Positions 1-6,354 of a stretch of DNA of 9,027 bases are shown here, in pieces. The translations under genes and the position numbers were made by a program. This stretch comes from Planctomycetota bacterium (GTDB lineage Bacteria > Planctomycetota > Phycisphaerae > Sedimentisphaerales > Anaerohalosphaeraceae): positions 2,607 through 11,633 of the forward strand of contig VRUF01000071.1 in the NCBI GenBank assembly GCA_019456245.1. Reading direction: 5' to 3'. Positions within the stretch are counted from its first letter, which is position 1; each line of letters starts with the position of its first letter. The notes below the pieces were generated by a model. That model worked only from the letters and a program-made list of their open reading frames with translations. It had not been told where the DNA came from and searched no databases.

Positions 1-229
1 ATCAATAACATATAGCGAGCGATCTGTCAACATTTTTTTTTTCAATCGGGTGAATAAAAGAATACAGAGTGACACAGACATCTATACTGAGGAGCCGAAA
101 AACTGTTCAGTTACAGCCAAAAACATGTTTTTTAGAGTTTTAAGGCCATAAAAAATGCTGTATTGTAAATTTTGCGTCTGTAGAACTATTATGAATGGGA
201 AAATCAACCAGAATTTTTATGCCGATTGA
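1..229. other. Non-coding stretch, no recognisable gene
   Basis: No frame on either strand gives a protein-like product. Visible items are a run of ten T at 33-42 and a perfect 14-base palindrome AAAAACATGTTTTT at 119-132. The T run has no convincing stem in front of it, so I do not call it a terminator. The stretch may be the decayed upstream part of the glycoside hydrolase remnant that follows, but no residues can be assigned. Confidence 0.5.
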
Positions 230-415
230 CGCAAAAGTAATTGCAGTACGCTGGGATGGGGCTTGGGCGGTCACCCTGCGGGACTGGACAAGAGATACGC
301 TCACAAGATTTCGCTTGTGTATAATCCCCAAAATGATACATTCTGTTTGTTCTATTGTGCCGACGGTAAGAAGGGCCGTGGAATCGGTCTTATAACGAGC
401 AAACCAATTAAATAG
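230..415 (+). pseudogene. 3' remnant of a glycoside hydrolase (GH43-like beta-propeller type)
   Basis: One frame from about 257 to the TAG at 413-415 reads like a genuine protein end: GLGGHPAGLDKRYAHKIS, then LVYNPQNDTFCLFYCADG, then KKGRGIGLITSKPIK. The series HAHKIS-like / NP..D.FYLFYCA.G / GRGIGL.TS.P is typical, from memory, of the last blade of five-bladed beta-propeller glycosidases related to GH43. A TGA at 227-229 closes the frame upstream. The other frames before 230 hold only short unconnected pieces, so the rest of the gene is missing or scrambled by indels. Substitutions such as C for Y in the TFYLFYC-like stretch also fit decay. The start is unknown; 230 is simply the first base after the in-frame stop. 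Neighbouring a sulfatase, the ancestor probably served polysaccharide breakdown. I am fairly sure that it is a coding remnant, less sure of the exact family. Confidence 0.6.
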
Positions 416-425
416 TCCACATCTA

Positions 426-489
426 TACCCTTAAGGGTAGTAAATGCTCGCGAGTGAGATGGTAACTATTTATTTGAAAACAAGTTACC
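426..489 (+). promoter_or_regulatory. Cluster of palindromes before the sulfatase gene (possible operators)
   Basis: Within 64 bases there are three dyads: the perfect 14-base palindrome TACCCTTAAGGGTA (426-439), CTCGCGAG (447-454), and a 7-base inverted repeat GGTAACT (461-467) / AGTTACC (483-489) with a 15-base gap, centres about two helical turns apart. None is followed by a T run, so they do not look like terminators. They lie between the glycosidase remnant's stop and the sulfatase start, where a regulator site would be expected. I found no convincing -35/-10 pair here, so the role as operator is inference. Confidence 0.35.
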
Positions 490-514
490 GCGAACAAAAC
501 GGGAATTTTCAATC

Positions 515-2116
515 ATGATCAGTATAAAGGAATATATTGTGAATAAGGCGGATTTGAGCAGACGTGATTTTGTTAAAATATTTGGGGTCTCTGCCAGCGT
601 TTTTCTTTTGCCGCAGGTGAAAAGTTTTGCAGCGACTAACAAAAAACCCAACATTCTTTTCTTATTCAGCGATGACCACGCCTATCAGGCGATAAGCGCG
701 TACGGCGGGCGTCTGGCGAAAGTTGCTCCGACGAAAAACATCGACCGCATAGCCGACGAAGGGATGATCTTTCAGAAGTGCTATGTCACTAATTCGATCT
801 GCGCACCCTGCCGCGCCGTTATTCAGACGGGCAAGCATAGCCATCTAAACGGTGTTATAACCAATGGGAAAACGTTTGACAACAGGCAGCAGACGTTTCC
901 GAAACTTCTGCAAAAAGGCGGGTACCAGACGGCTATCGTGGGCAAGTGGCACTTGAAGTCGCGCCCGACGGGATTTGATTATGACGAAGTTCTGCCCGGC
1001 CAGGGCGCATATTACAACCCGGTATTCATTAAACGCGGTGAGAAAGTAAAACACGAAGGTTACAACAGCGACATAACAACGGACCTCGGGCTAAAGTGGC
1101 TAAAGGACGAACGTGACACAGACAAACCGTTTATGTTGATGCTCCAGTACAAAGCGCCGCACCGAAACTGGCAGCCCGGGCCCGATCACCTGACACTTTT
1201 TGATGACGTTAATATCCCGGAACCAGAGAACTTATTTGACGATTACTCCGGACGCGGCACCCCCGCCAATACGCAGGATATGTCGATAGAAAAGACTATG
1301 AACCCCAAAGACAACAAACTTATAACGCCCCGCGGACTTACTCCGAAACAACTGGAAAAATGGAACGCTGCATACGGTCCTAAAAATGAGAAATTCAAAA
1401 AAGCCGAGCTCGAAGGCAAAGAGCTTGTTCGCTGGAAATACCAGCGTTATATGAAAGATTATCTGCGGTGTGTCCGCTCGGTTGACGACAATATCGGGCG
1501 CGTGCTGAAATACCTCGACGACACCGGCCTTGCAGGCAACACCATCGTTATATACTCATCGGACCAGGGATTCTATCTTGGCGAACACGGCTGGTTCGAC
1601 AAACGCTTCATGTATGAAGAATCCTTCCGGACGCCGCTGATAGCCCGCTGGCCCGGTCATATCAAGGCTGGTTCGTCAAACCGCGACCTCGTGCAAAATC
1701 TGGATTTCGCACAGACGTTCCTGGATATCGCAGATGTCGAAGCGCCGTCAGATATGCAGGGGAGCAGTTTTAAGACAATCCTTGAAAAGGGCAAAGCGCC
1801 GTCAAACTGGCGAAAGAGTTTGTATTACCAGTATTATGAATTTCCCGCAACCCACAGCGTACATAGACACGAAGGCGTTGCGACGGACCGTTACAAACTG
1901 ATACATTTCTATGACATCGGCGAGTGGGAATTTTACGACCTCAAAAAAGATCCGGCTGAAATGAAAAGCGAATATGACAACCCAAAATATGCCGACAAGG
2001 TCGAAGAGCTAAAGGCGGAACTGGAAAAGCTCAAAAAACTATATAAAGTAACCCCCCCGCCGCCATTGCGCGAGCGAAAGCCAAAATCGGGAAAACCCAG
2101 GGACAAAAAATATTAA
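515..2116 (+). CDS. Tat-exported formylglycine-dependent sulfatase (S1 family)
   Basis: Hydrolyses sulfate esters, probably on a sulfated glycan, outside the cytoplasm. At 533 residues it is a normal length for the S1 family. A twin-arginine signal, SRRDFVK (15-21) followed by a hydrophobic segment to about 33 and a small-residue stretch SFAA (37-40), suggests Tat export. The catalytic domain starts with PNILFLFSDDH (45-55), where the aspartates bind metal. The formylglycine motif is C96-A-P-C-R100 followed by a TGKHSHLNG stretch; it fits C-x-P-x-R but has Cys where Ser is common. GKWHLK (143-148), the metal-binding SSDQG (348-352) and a YEESFRTPLIARWPG block (367-381) are all intact. The C-terminal YDLKKDP (474-480) is also typical. 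The end is proline-rich and basic (from 514). Annotators often name such proteins N-acetylglucosamine-6-sulfatase or arylsulfatase; the true substrate cannot be read from sequence. The start may be GTG 539 (better ribosome site). An eight-T run follows the stop without a clear hairpin. Confidence 0.93.
   Translation: MISIKEYIVNKADLSRRDFVKIFGVSASVFLLPQVKSFAATNKKPNILFLFSDDHAYQAISAYGGRLAKVAPTKNIDRIADEGMIFQKCYVTNSICAPCRAVIQTGKHSHLNGVITNGKTFDNRQQTFPKLLQKGGYQTAIVGKWHLKSRPTGFDYDEVLPGQGAYYNPVFIKRGEKVKHEGYNSDITTDLGLKWLKDERDTDKPFMLMLQYKAPHRNWQPGPDHLTLFDDVNIPEPENLFDDYSGRGTPANTQDMSIEKTMNPKDNKLITPRGLTPKQLEKWNAAYGPKNEKFKKAELEGKELVRWKYQRYMKDYLRCVRSVDDNIGRVLKYLDDTGLAGNTIVIYSSDQGFYLGEHGWFDKRFMYEESFRTPLIARWPGHIKAGSSNRDLVQNLDFAQTFLDIADVEAPSDMQGSSFKTILEKGKAPSNWRKSLYYQYYEFPATHSVHRHEGVATDRYKLIHFYDIGEWEFYDLKKDPAEMKSEYDNPKYADKVEELKAELEKLKKLYKVTPPPPLRERKPKSGKPRDKKY
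526..531 (+). promoter_or_regulatory. Ribosome binding site favouring a GTG start for the sulfatase
   Basis: AAAGGA sits seven bases before an in-frame GTG at 539-541. The upstream ATG at 515 has only a weak GGGA ten bases ahead. Starting at 539 would shorten the protein by eight residues and place the twin-arginine motif closer to the N-terminus, as is usual for Tat signals. Confidence 0.45.
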
Positions 2117-2200
2117 TCTTTTTTTTATGTAACATATTCGGGGAGTAAGCGTCTATATTATAGCTAAGCCCTTTTTATGTTTTCTTTGAGGTAATTAACA

Positions 2201-3781
2201 ATGCTCAATCGACATTTTTTGCGGTTTTTTTTACTTTTTGTTTTTATTTTGGGCGGTTCTACATTATCGAAAGGCAAAGCGTTTGCAGAAAGCATAGAAA
2301 GTGATCTTCAAAACCGGTTAAGGGTACATTATGCAATTGAATGCTCTATAGATGATAACGGACAGCTTTTGGAGGGGAACGAGGTTATTAGCTTTAAGAA
2401 CAGCACATCTGATCCGATTGGCCAGATTGCGATAAAATGGCTTCGGCAAGGCGGGGAAACTCTGAAAGTTACGAGCAACGGCAAGGACGTTTCATTTTTG
2501 ACAGATGTCAAGTCAAGCCGAGTTATTTTCAAACTTCCCGAAGCAATAAAACCCGGCGGTAATGGAATCATTGAGATTAAATTTGGTGGAGTTAAGCCGG
2601 CTCAATCTTTAAATAACAAAATAGGTTTTGCAGCCTGGCATCCTCAGTTAAACTGGGGGTTACAGAGACATGCTGATTTCGATGTGAAAATCAATGCCCC
2701 TTCTAAATATGCCATTTTGACCAGCGGGTTTTTCAATGAATCTGTTGGTCGTTACCAAGTGAAAGGTGTGAGATCATTTTTGGTGATCTTGTGCAACGAG
2801 CATAAGGTTATGGAAGCAAATGCCGAAGATGTGCTGGTACGATGCGCTTACACGCCTGAAAGTGAAGAATGTGCCCGGCTGATCGTCAAGACAGCAGTTG
2901 ATGCGATTAATTTCTATCGTAAACACTTTGGATTCTATCCTTACCGCATACTGACAATTGTTCCAGGAATGGACAATCCAGCCGGTGGGTATCCGGTAGC
3001 ACCATGTGTGGTAGCTATTCATGGTATGGAGAAGTTTGATTCGAGGCCAAAGAATCACTGGCAGTGGATAACAGCCCATGAGATTGGTCATCAATATTGT
3101 GGCGAGTATATATTAAGTGATGACACGACGGATCCATTTAACTGGCTGATGATCGGTTTGGGGATTTATGCCGATCGCGAGTACTCACAGGCAAGAAATC
3201 TGAGTTCTGAAAAACATCGAGGTTTGATGGATCGTTATATTGGAGGTGTACGCGACGGGCTTGACACCACTATAAACATTACTCCTGAGCAGCGGTCGAA
3301 GATCAAATTCGATTTTAATAATGTTGTTAAACACGGCAAGAGCTACAGTGTTATAAGTGCGCTGGATTGCGTTTTGGGTAAAGAAACCTTTAGCAGGATA
3401 TATCGACGTTGTTTGAAGGAATTCGGGGGGCGAAGATTAGGCGTTTTGGAATTTCAGGCTGTTTGCGAAGAAGAAGCCGGTCAGGATCTGGGATGGTTTT
3501 TTGAGCAATGGGTCAACTCAAATAAACATCTGTCTTATAAGATTTCTTCACAAAAATGCCAGAAGAAAGACAACTCTTATATTTCCAGAGTAGAAGTCAA
3601 ATGCATCGGCGATTTGAAAATGCCGGTTCCTGTGACTGTTTATTTTGCGGATGGGAGTTCTCAAACCCGGTTTACAAATCGGCTTACAGATATTAATGTC
3701 CTGGAATTTAAAAGTAAATCGCCGTTGAAAAAGGCCCTGCTGGACTCTAAGGAAGCCCTAGCCTTTGCCTTACCTCAGTGA
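2201..3781 (+). CDS. Secreted M1-family-like metallopeptidase with altered active site
   Basis: A 526-residue protein with an N-terminal signal peptide (hydrophobic 8-20, likely cleavage after AFA at 27-29). Residues about 35-210 resemble the beta-sheet N-terminal domain of M1 aminopeptidases; 220-440 resemble the catalytic domain. HEIGH at 293-297 supplies two zinc histidines and the catalytic Glu. GMDNP (256-260) stands where M1 enzymes carry GxMEN. The usual WLNEG that provides the third zinc ligand reads W315-L-M-I-G319, with Ile in place of Glu; E327 in ADREY might substitute. The Tyr usually found in YxKG is V376 in VKHG. WFFEQW (432-437) is the conserved end of the catalytic region. 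It may be a subfamily with different chemistry or a non-catalytic binding protein. A good ribosome site, GAGG (2188-2191), lies nine bases before ATG. It follows the sulfatase after an 84-base gap that contains CTATATTATAG (2153-2163), a possible -10 area. Two stops in a row (TGA TAG) end the gene. Confidence 0.85.
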   Translation: MLNRHFLRFFLLFVFILGGSTLSKGKAFAESIESDLQNRLRVHYAIECSIDDNGQLLEGNEVISFKNSTSDPIGQIAIKWLRQGGETLKVTSNGKDVSFLTDVKSSRVIFKLPEAIKPGGNGIIEIKFGGVKPAQSLNNKIGFAAWHPQLNWGLQRHADFDVKINAPSKYAILTSGFFNESVGRYQVKGVRSFLVILCNEHKVMEANAEDVLVRCAYTPESEECARLIVKTAVDAINFYRKHFGFYPYRILTIVPGMDNPAGGYPVAPCVVAIHGMEKFDSRPKNHWQWITAHEIGHQYCGEYILSDDTTDPFNWLMIGLGIYADREYSQARNLSSEKHRGLMDRYIGGVRDGLDTTINITPEQRSKIKFDFNNVVKHGKSYSVISALDCVLGKETFSRIYRRCLKEFGGRRLGVLEFQAVCEEEAGQDLGWFFEQWVNSNKHLSYKISSQKCQKKDNSYISRVEVKCIGDLKMPVPVTVYFADGSSQTRFTNRLTDINVLEFKSKSPLKKALLDSKEALAFALPQ

Positions 3782-3909
3782 TAGAGCCGGCACCGATCAG
3801 GCCTGTTGACTTTGAGATAGTTGAGATCGATTTTGAACCGATACATCGAGGTAAAAACGTTGTGTGGGTAAAGGTAAAAAACAATAATCACAGCGTCATC
3901 TACTTATAA
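3781..3909 (+). pseudogene. Open 42-codon remnant after the M1-like gene
   Basis: In the frame shifted by one from the peptidase, a protein-like stretch runs from its stop codon to TAA at 3907-3909: IEPAPIRPVDFEIVEIDF, then EPIHRGKNVVWVKVKNNNHS and VIYL. The hydrophobic/polar alternation and the P.HRGKN..WVKV.NN pattern look like the start of a beta-sandwich domain. It may be the beginning of a further C-terminal domain of the peptidase lost by frameshift and truncation, or a remnant of another gene. It overlaps the end of the convergent minus-strand gene by ten bases. There is no good start codon and no ribosome site, so it is not likely to be an independent gene. Confidence 0.35.
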
Positions 3910-4292
3910 TATTCTGAGTATGCTTTTAGTATTTCGCTTGCTACTGGTGGGCAGCCTGAGACGAATACTCCGCAGTCTTTGTGGCGGGCTGTGCAGTTTC
4001 CTATGCATAGGGTGCCCTGCGGTAAGTCTTCGTGGCCCTTGCCTATTGCGATTACGACGTCGTTTTCGTCTTTGCGGGCTTCGTGGAGCTCTTTGCCGTA
4101 GCGTTTCAGGAACATTAGTAATGTTGACTGGCATGCGCTGCATGATTGTTTGTCGCGGATGTCGTATCCGGCGAATTCTATCGAGAGCTTATCAGGCGGC
4201 GGCGCGAAGGGGCTTTTCATTTCTTTGTAGTTTTTTGGGAATACGTAGATGCTTTCCAGGTCGATGATGCCGCAATTTCTTTCGGCTGCCAT
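3900..4292 (-). pseudogene. C-terminal half of the DUF362 domain, displaced by a one-base frameshift
   Basis: This 130-codon frame continues the preceding protein exactly where its family similarity ends: IPHLK is followed by MAAERNCGIIDLESIY, as expected for DUF362 proteins (HLK.AAE..). The last good codon of the upstream frame ends at 4292 and this frame begins at the same base, so one missing base, for example an A in TTGAAATGG, explains the break. Restoring it gives one protein of 675 residues. The segment is cysteine-rich: CSAC (51-54), CIGNC (96-100), C107 and the family's GCPP (113-116), which suggests an iron-sulfur or metal site (inference). There is no ribosome site before its ATG, so separate translation is doubtful. 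It could be a true mutation or a sequencing/assembly error. Its sequence shows no other damage, so the break is recent or artificial. Confidence 0.75.
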
Positions 4293-5926
4293 TTCAAGTG
4301 CGGGATGTTAGATGCTGATATGCCCATTAGTTCGCAGGCGACGGAATCGACTGCTAATGGGTCCACGGCAACAATTACAACGTCCATGGGTTTTGGGTTG
4401 CCTGCGCTTGGGCCGAGGCCTTCCATGCCTACCGTGCCGTCTATGATCGACAGGTGCGGGCGTAATACCGTGGCCATGTCGGCGATGGCTATGTCGAGGG
4501 TTTTTTCTTCATGATCCGGCAATTCGGCAAGCATGTGGAGGTCCACTTTGGAACGACGCCAGAGGCAGCCTTTCATGTTCTTTACCGAGAGGGTAACGCC
4601 GGTGTGCATGTGGGTTTTCATTACGGGGATGGAAACTATGATGTCAAACTCAGTTATTTCGGGGCATATCTTCAGGGAATTTATCGCGATACCTTCGTCG
4701 ATGTCAAACGGCACAAATTTTCTTGCGTCCATATCGATGAGCGGACAGTTTCTTTCGGCGGCGACGGCGGCGATTCCGGTGGATTCGAAGGCGTCCATTG
4801 CCTTTACGCCGGTGATGGGGCTTTCGCCAATTGCCACTTGTGCGCCGGCTTCGGTGAAGGCATCTATGGCAGCTGCGACGACCTGGGGATGTGTTGTAAC
4901 ACCGGAGGCGGGTTTTGCACATCGGCCCGCGTTTGGTTTCAGGAGGACGCGTTTGTTCTTTGCAGGCGTAAGGTCAATGTTGGCCAGGGCTTTTCTTGTG
5001 TTATTGTATGGACCATTGCCTGATTCGCAATAGACCGATTTATCTAACTTAAATGGTGTTGGCGGGATTACGGTTTTAGATTTGCTTTTCAGATCGATGG
5101 CGCTTACGGCTTTTGGGTATGAGCCGAGCAATCTTACTGTGTTTTCGTGTTTAATTTCGTCCATGGCCTGTTGTATCTGCGGATCGGTGCAGTGGCCTTC
5201 TATGTCGATGAAGAAATGGTATCGGCCGAACATTTCTTTTGTCGGTCTTGACATGATGGAAACGAGGTTTATTGCCCGGCTTGAAAATGCGGTTAGTATA
5301 TTGCTTAGTACGCCGGGCTTGTCGGTTCCTTCGAATATCAACAGGGATGTTTTGTATGATTTTGCCGGGTCGTATTCGGCGCCTGTTTTGCTGATGAGTA
5401 TGAAGCGGGTCTGGTTGTTTTGGTAGTCGGCGATGTTTTCTATTACGAGCGGGAAATCGCCGGGCTTTACTGAGTGGGCAGGTACGATGGCAGCTTCATT
5501 TTGGACGCCATTGGAAACCTGCTCAAATGACATGCCGTTGCTTTGGGTCGTGATGACGGATGCAGCCGGGAGAGAGTCGATGCATTTTTCGCACTGGCCG
5601 CGGGTTATGAATTGTGCGTAGATTTTTTCTATGCTGTCTGTGCTTTGGCAGTTTGCCACGAGTGAGAACTGGATCGGAAGGAGCAATTCGTAGGTGATGC
5701 TGTATTGGCTGTGGACGAGCATGTCGAGAACGATGGGGACGTATCCTTCGATCATGTTTTCGATGGGGAAAAGGCCGTATTGGCAATCGGCGGACATGGC
5801 GGCAAATGTGCGGGTCAGTGTCGGGTAGAGTTTGACGGAATAGTCCCCGCAGGCATGGCGAGCGTAGAACTCGGCTGCGAGTTGGGAGAAGGTGTTTGCA
5901 GGGCCTAGCGTGGCAATAAAAAGCAT
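4217..5926 (-). CDS. pheA: Prephenate dehydratase with ACT domain, fused to DUF362 (frameshifted C-terminus)
   Basis: Prephenate dehydratase turns prephenate into phenylpyruvate in phenylalanine synthesis in the cytoplasm. The domain spans about 1-180: TLGPANTFSQLAA (6-18), LFPIENMIEGYVPIVLDML (52-70) and the catalytic TRF (173-175) are conserved. The ACT domain (about 192-270), with DKPGVLSNIL and MSRP (225-228), is the usual phenylalanine sensor. No chorismate mutase domain is present. From about 295 the protein continues into DUF362 (COG2006-like): LLKPN (328-332), THPQVVAAAIDAFTEAGAQV, PVMKTHMHTGVTLSVKNMKG (434-453), IDGTVGMEGLGP (495-506), VDPLAVDSVACELMG (521-535). After K545 the frame leaves the family sequence; 24 unrelated residues follow before a stop. 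The missing part continues in the next frame (3900-4292). The gene starts at ATG 5926 with GGAAAG (5936-5941) nine bases upstream. The dehydratase and ACT parts are intact, so phenylalanine synthesis could survive the break. Confidence 0.85.
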   Translation of the reverse strand: MLFIATLGPANTFSQLAAEFYARHACGDYSVKLYPTLTRTFAAMSADCQYGLFPIENMIEGYVPIVLDMLVHSQYSITYELLLPIQFSLVANCQSTDSIEKIYAQFITRGQCEKCIDSLPAASVITTQSNGMSFEQVSNGVQNEAAIVPAHSVKPGDFPLVIENIADYQNNQTRFILISKTGAEYDPAKSYKTSLLIFEGTDKPGVLSNILTAFSSRAINLVSIMSRPTKEMFGRYHFFIDIEGHCTDPQIQQAMDEIKHENTVRLLGSYPKAVSAIDLKSKSKTVIPPTPFKLDKSVYCESGNGPYNNTRKALANIDLTPAKNKRVLLKPNAGRCAKPASGVTTHPQVVAAAIDAFTEAGAQVAIGESPITGVKAMDAFESTGIAAVAAERNCPLIDMDARKFVPFDIDEGIAINSLKICPEITEFDIIVSIPVMKTHMHTGVTLSVKNMKGCLWRRSKVDLHMLAELPDHEEKTLDIAIADMATVLRPHLSIIDGTVGMEGLGPSAGNPKPMDVVIVAVDPLAVDSVACELMGISASNIPHLKWQPKEIAASSTWKASTYSQKTTKK

Positions 5927-6072
5927 ATTTTAAATCTTTCCGGCATTTTTATACTGTAAAGGCGCATCGGTTATGTCTGCCATAGAGGCTACCATAATAT
6001 AGACGAAAAATCAAAAGGTTATGTATTGGGAGCCAATCGAAGTGTTTTTTTTGTTTTGAGCGGTAAAAATGC
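5927..6072. other. Divergent spacer between pheA and the tRNA gene
   Basis: No gene seen. Reading toward pheA there are -10-like sequences (TATATT/TATTAT near 5993-6002 and TATAAA near 5950-5955), but none has a good -35 partner, so the pheA promoter is not assigned. Confidence 0.4.
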
Positions 6073-6102
6073 TTGCAATCTATGCATTTTTGTGGATATT
6101 AT
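6073..6102 (+). promoter_or_regulatory. Promoter of the tRNA-Val gene
   Basis: TTGCAA (6073-6078) and TATTAT (6097-6102) resemble sigma-70 -35 and -10 boxes with an 18-base spacer. Transcription would start around 6109, just before the mature tRNA 5' end at 6113. Confidence 0.5.
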
Positions 6103-6112
6103 GATTTTTCCG

Positions 6113-6186
6113 GGGCGGTTAGCTCAGTCGGCTAGAGCACCTGCTCGACACGCAGGGGGTCGTTGGTTCAAGTCCAATACCGCCCA
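6113..6186 (+). tRNA. tRNA-Val (anticodon GAC), with C at position 33
   Basis: The cloverleaf folds completely: acceptor stem GGGCGGT/ACCGCCC, D stem GCTC/GAGC with GG in the loop, anticodon stem CCTGC/GCAGG, five-base variable region GGGTC, T stem GTTGG/CCAAT with loop TTCAAGT. The seven-base anticodon loop is TCGACAC, giving anticodon GAC (6147-6149), which reads valine codons GUC/GUU. The discriminator base is A73 (6186), as in valine tRNAs. The 3' CCA is not encoded. Position 33 (6146) is C, where almost all elongator tRNAs have U. It is a single-gene transcript flanked by its own promoter and terminator. Confidence 0.93.
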
Positions 6187-6193
6187 CTTTTTT

Positions 6194-6230
6194 AAAGCCT
6201 TGTTTCTGTTGTGGAAACAGGGCTTTTTTT
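6194..6230 (+). terminator. Rho-independent terminator of the tRNA gene
   Basis: AAAGCCTTGTTTC (6194-6206) pairs with GAAACAGGGCTTT (6214-6226) over 13 pairs with one T-G wobble around a seven-base loop. The run of seven T (6224-6230) follows directly. In the opposite direction there is no T run, so it does not end the minus-strand transcript. Confidence 0.88.
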
Positions 6231-6243
6231 AGGTATCCAACGA

Positions 6244-6324
6244 TTATTTTCCCGAGATAATACGCCCTTCCTCGGTTATCAGCAGTTCTATATCCTTACC
6301 CTCGACAGAGCATATCAATCTTTT
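6244..6324 (-). other. Short open remnant downstream of the fucose isomerase gene
   Basis: Between a TAG (6325-6327) and a TAA (6244-6246) one minus-strand frame reads KRLICSVEGKDIELL then ITEEGRIISGK, which looks protein-like. It begins about 30 bases after the fucose isomerase stop on the same strand. There is no ATG and no good ribosome site; TTG at 6318 would be the only start and would give 24 residues. It could be a tiny gene or the tail of a decayed one. No family recognised. Confidence 0.25.
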
Positions 6325-6354
6325 CTAAGATGATTACATTTGATTTCGTTTCTC

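Noticed and set aside
140..395. A 63-codon minus-strand frame and a 66-codon plus-strand frame
   Set aside because: Both overlap the glycosidase remnant, whose own frame gives a far more protein-like sequence.
4292..4292. Independent start of the C-terminal DUF362 piece at its ATG
   Set aside because: No ribosome site precedes it, and the upstream frame stops 75 bases further on, too far for simple coupling.
4285..4298. Programmed -1 ribosomal frameshift in the DUF362 part
   Set aside because: TTGAAATGG gives no good re-pairing for slippage and I see no clear downstream stimulator; mutation or error is simpler.
3920..5033. Several long plus-strand frames opposite pheA-DUF362
   Set aside because: They are antisense shadows of a well-recognised protein and contain no family motifs.
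6113..6186. tRNA-Ser (CGA) reading of the anticodon loop
   Set aside because: The stem CCTGC/GCAGG fixes a seven-base loop with GAC in the centre, and the long variable arm of serine tRNAs is absent.
6026..6232. 68-codon plus-strand reading frame running across the tRNA
   Set aside because: It reads straight through the tRNA-Val gene and its terminator; such frames are a known artefact of tRNA genes.
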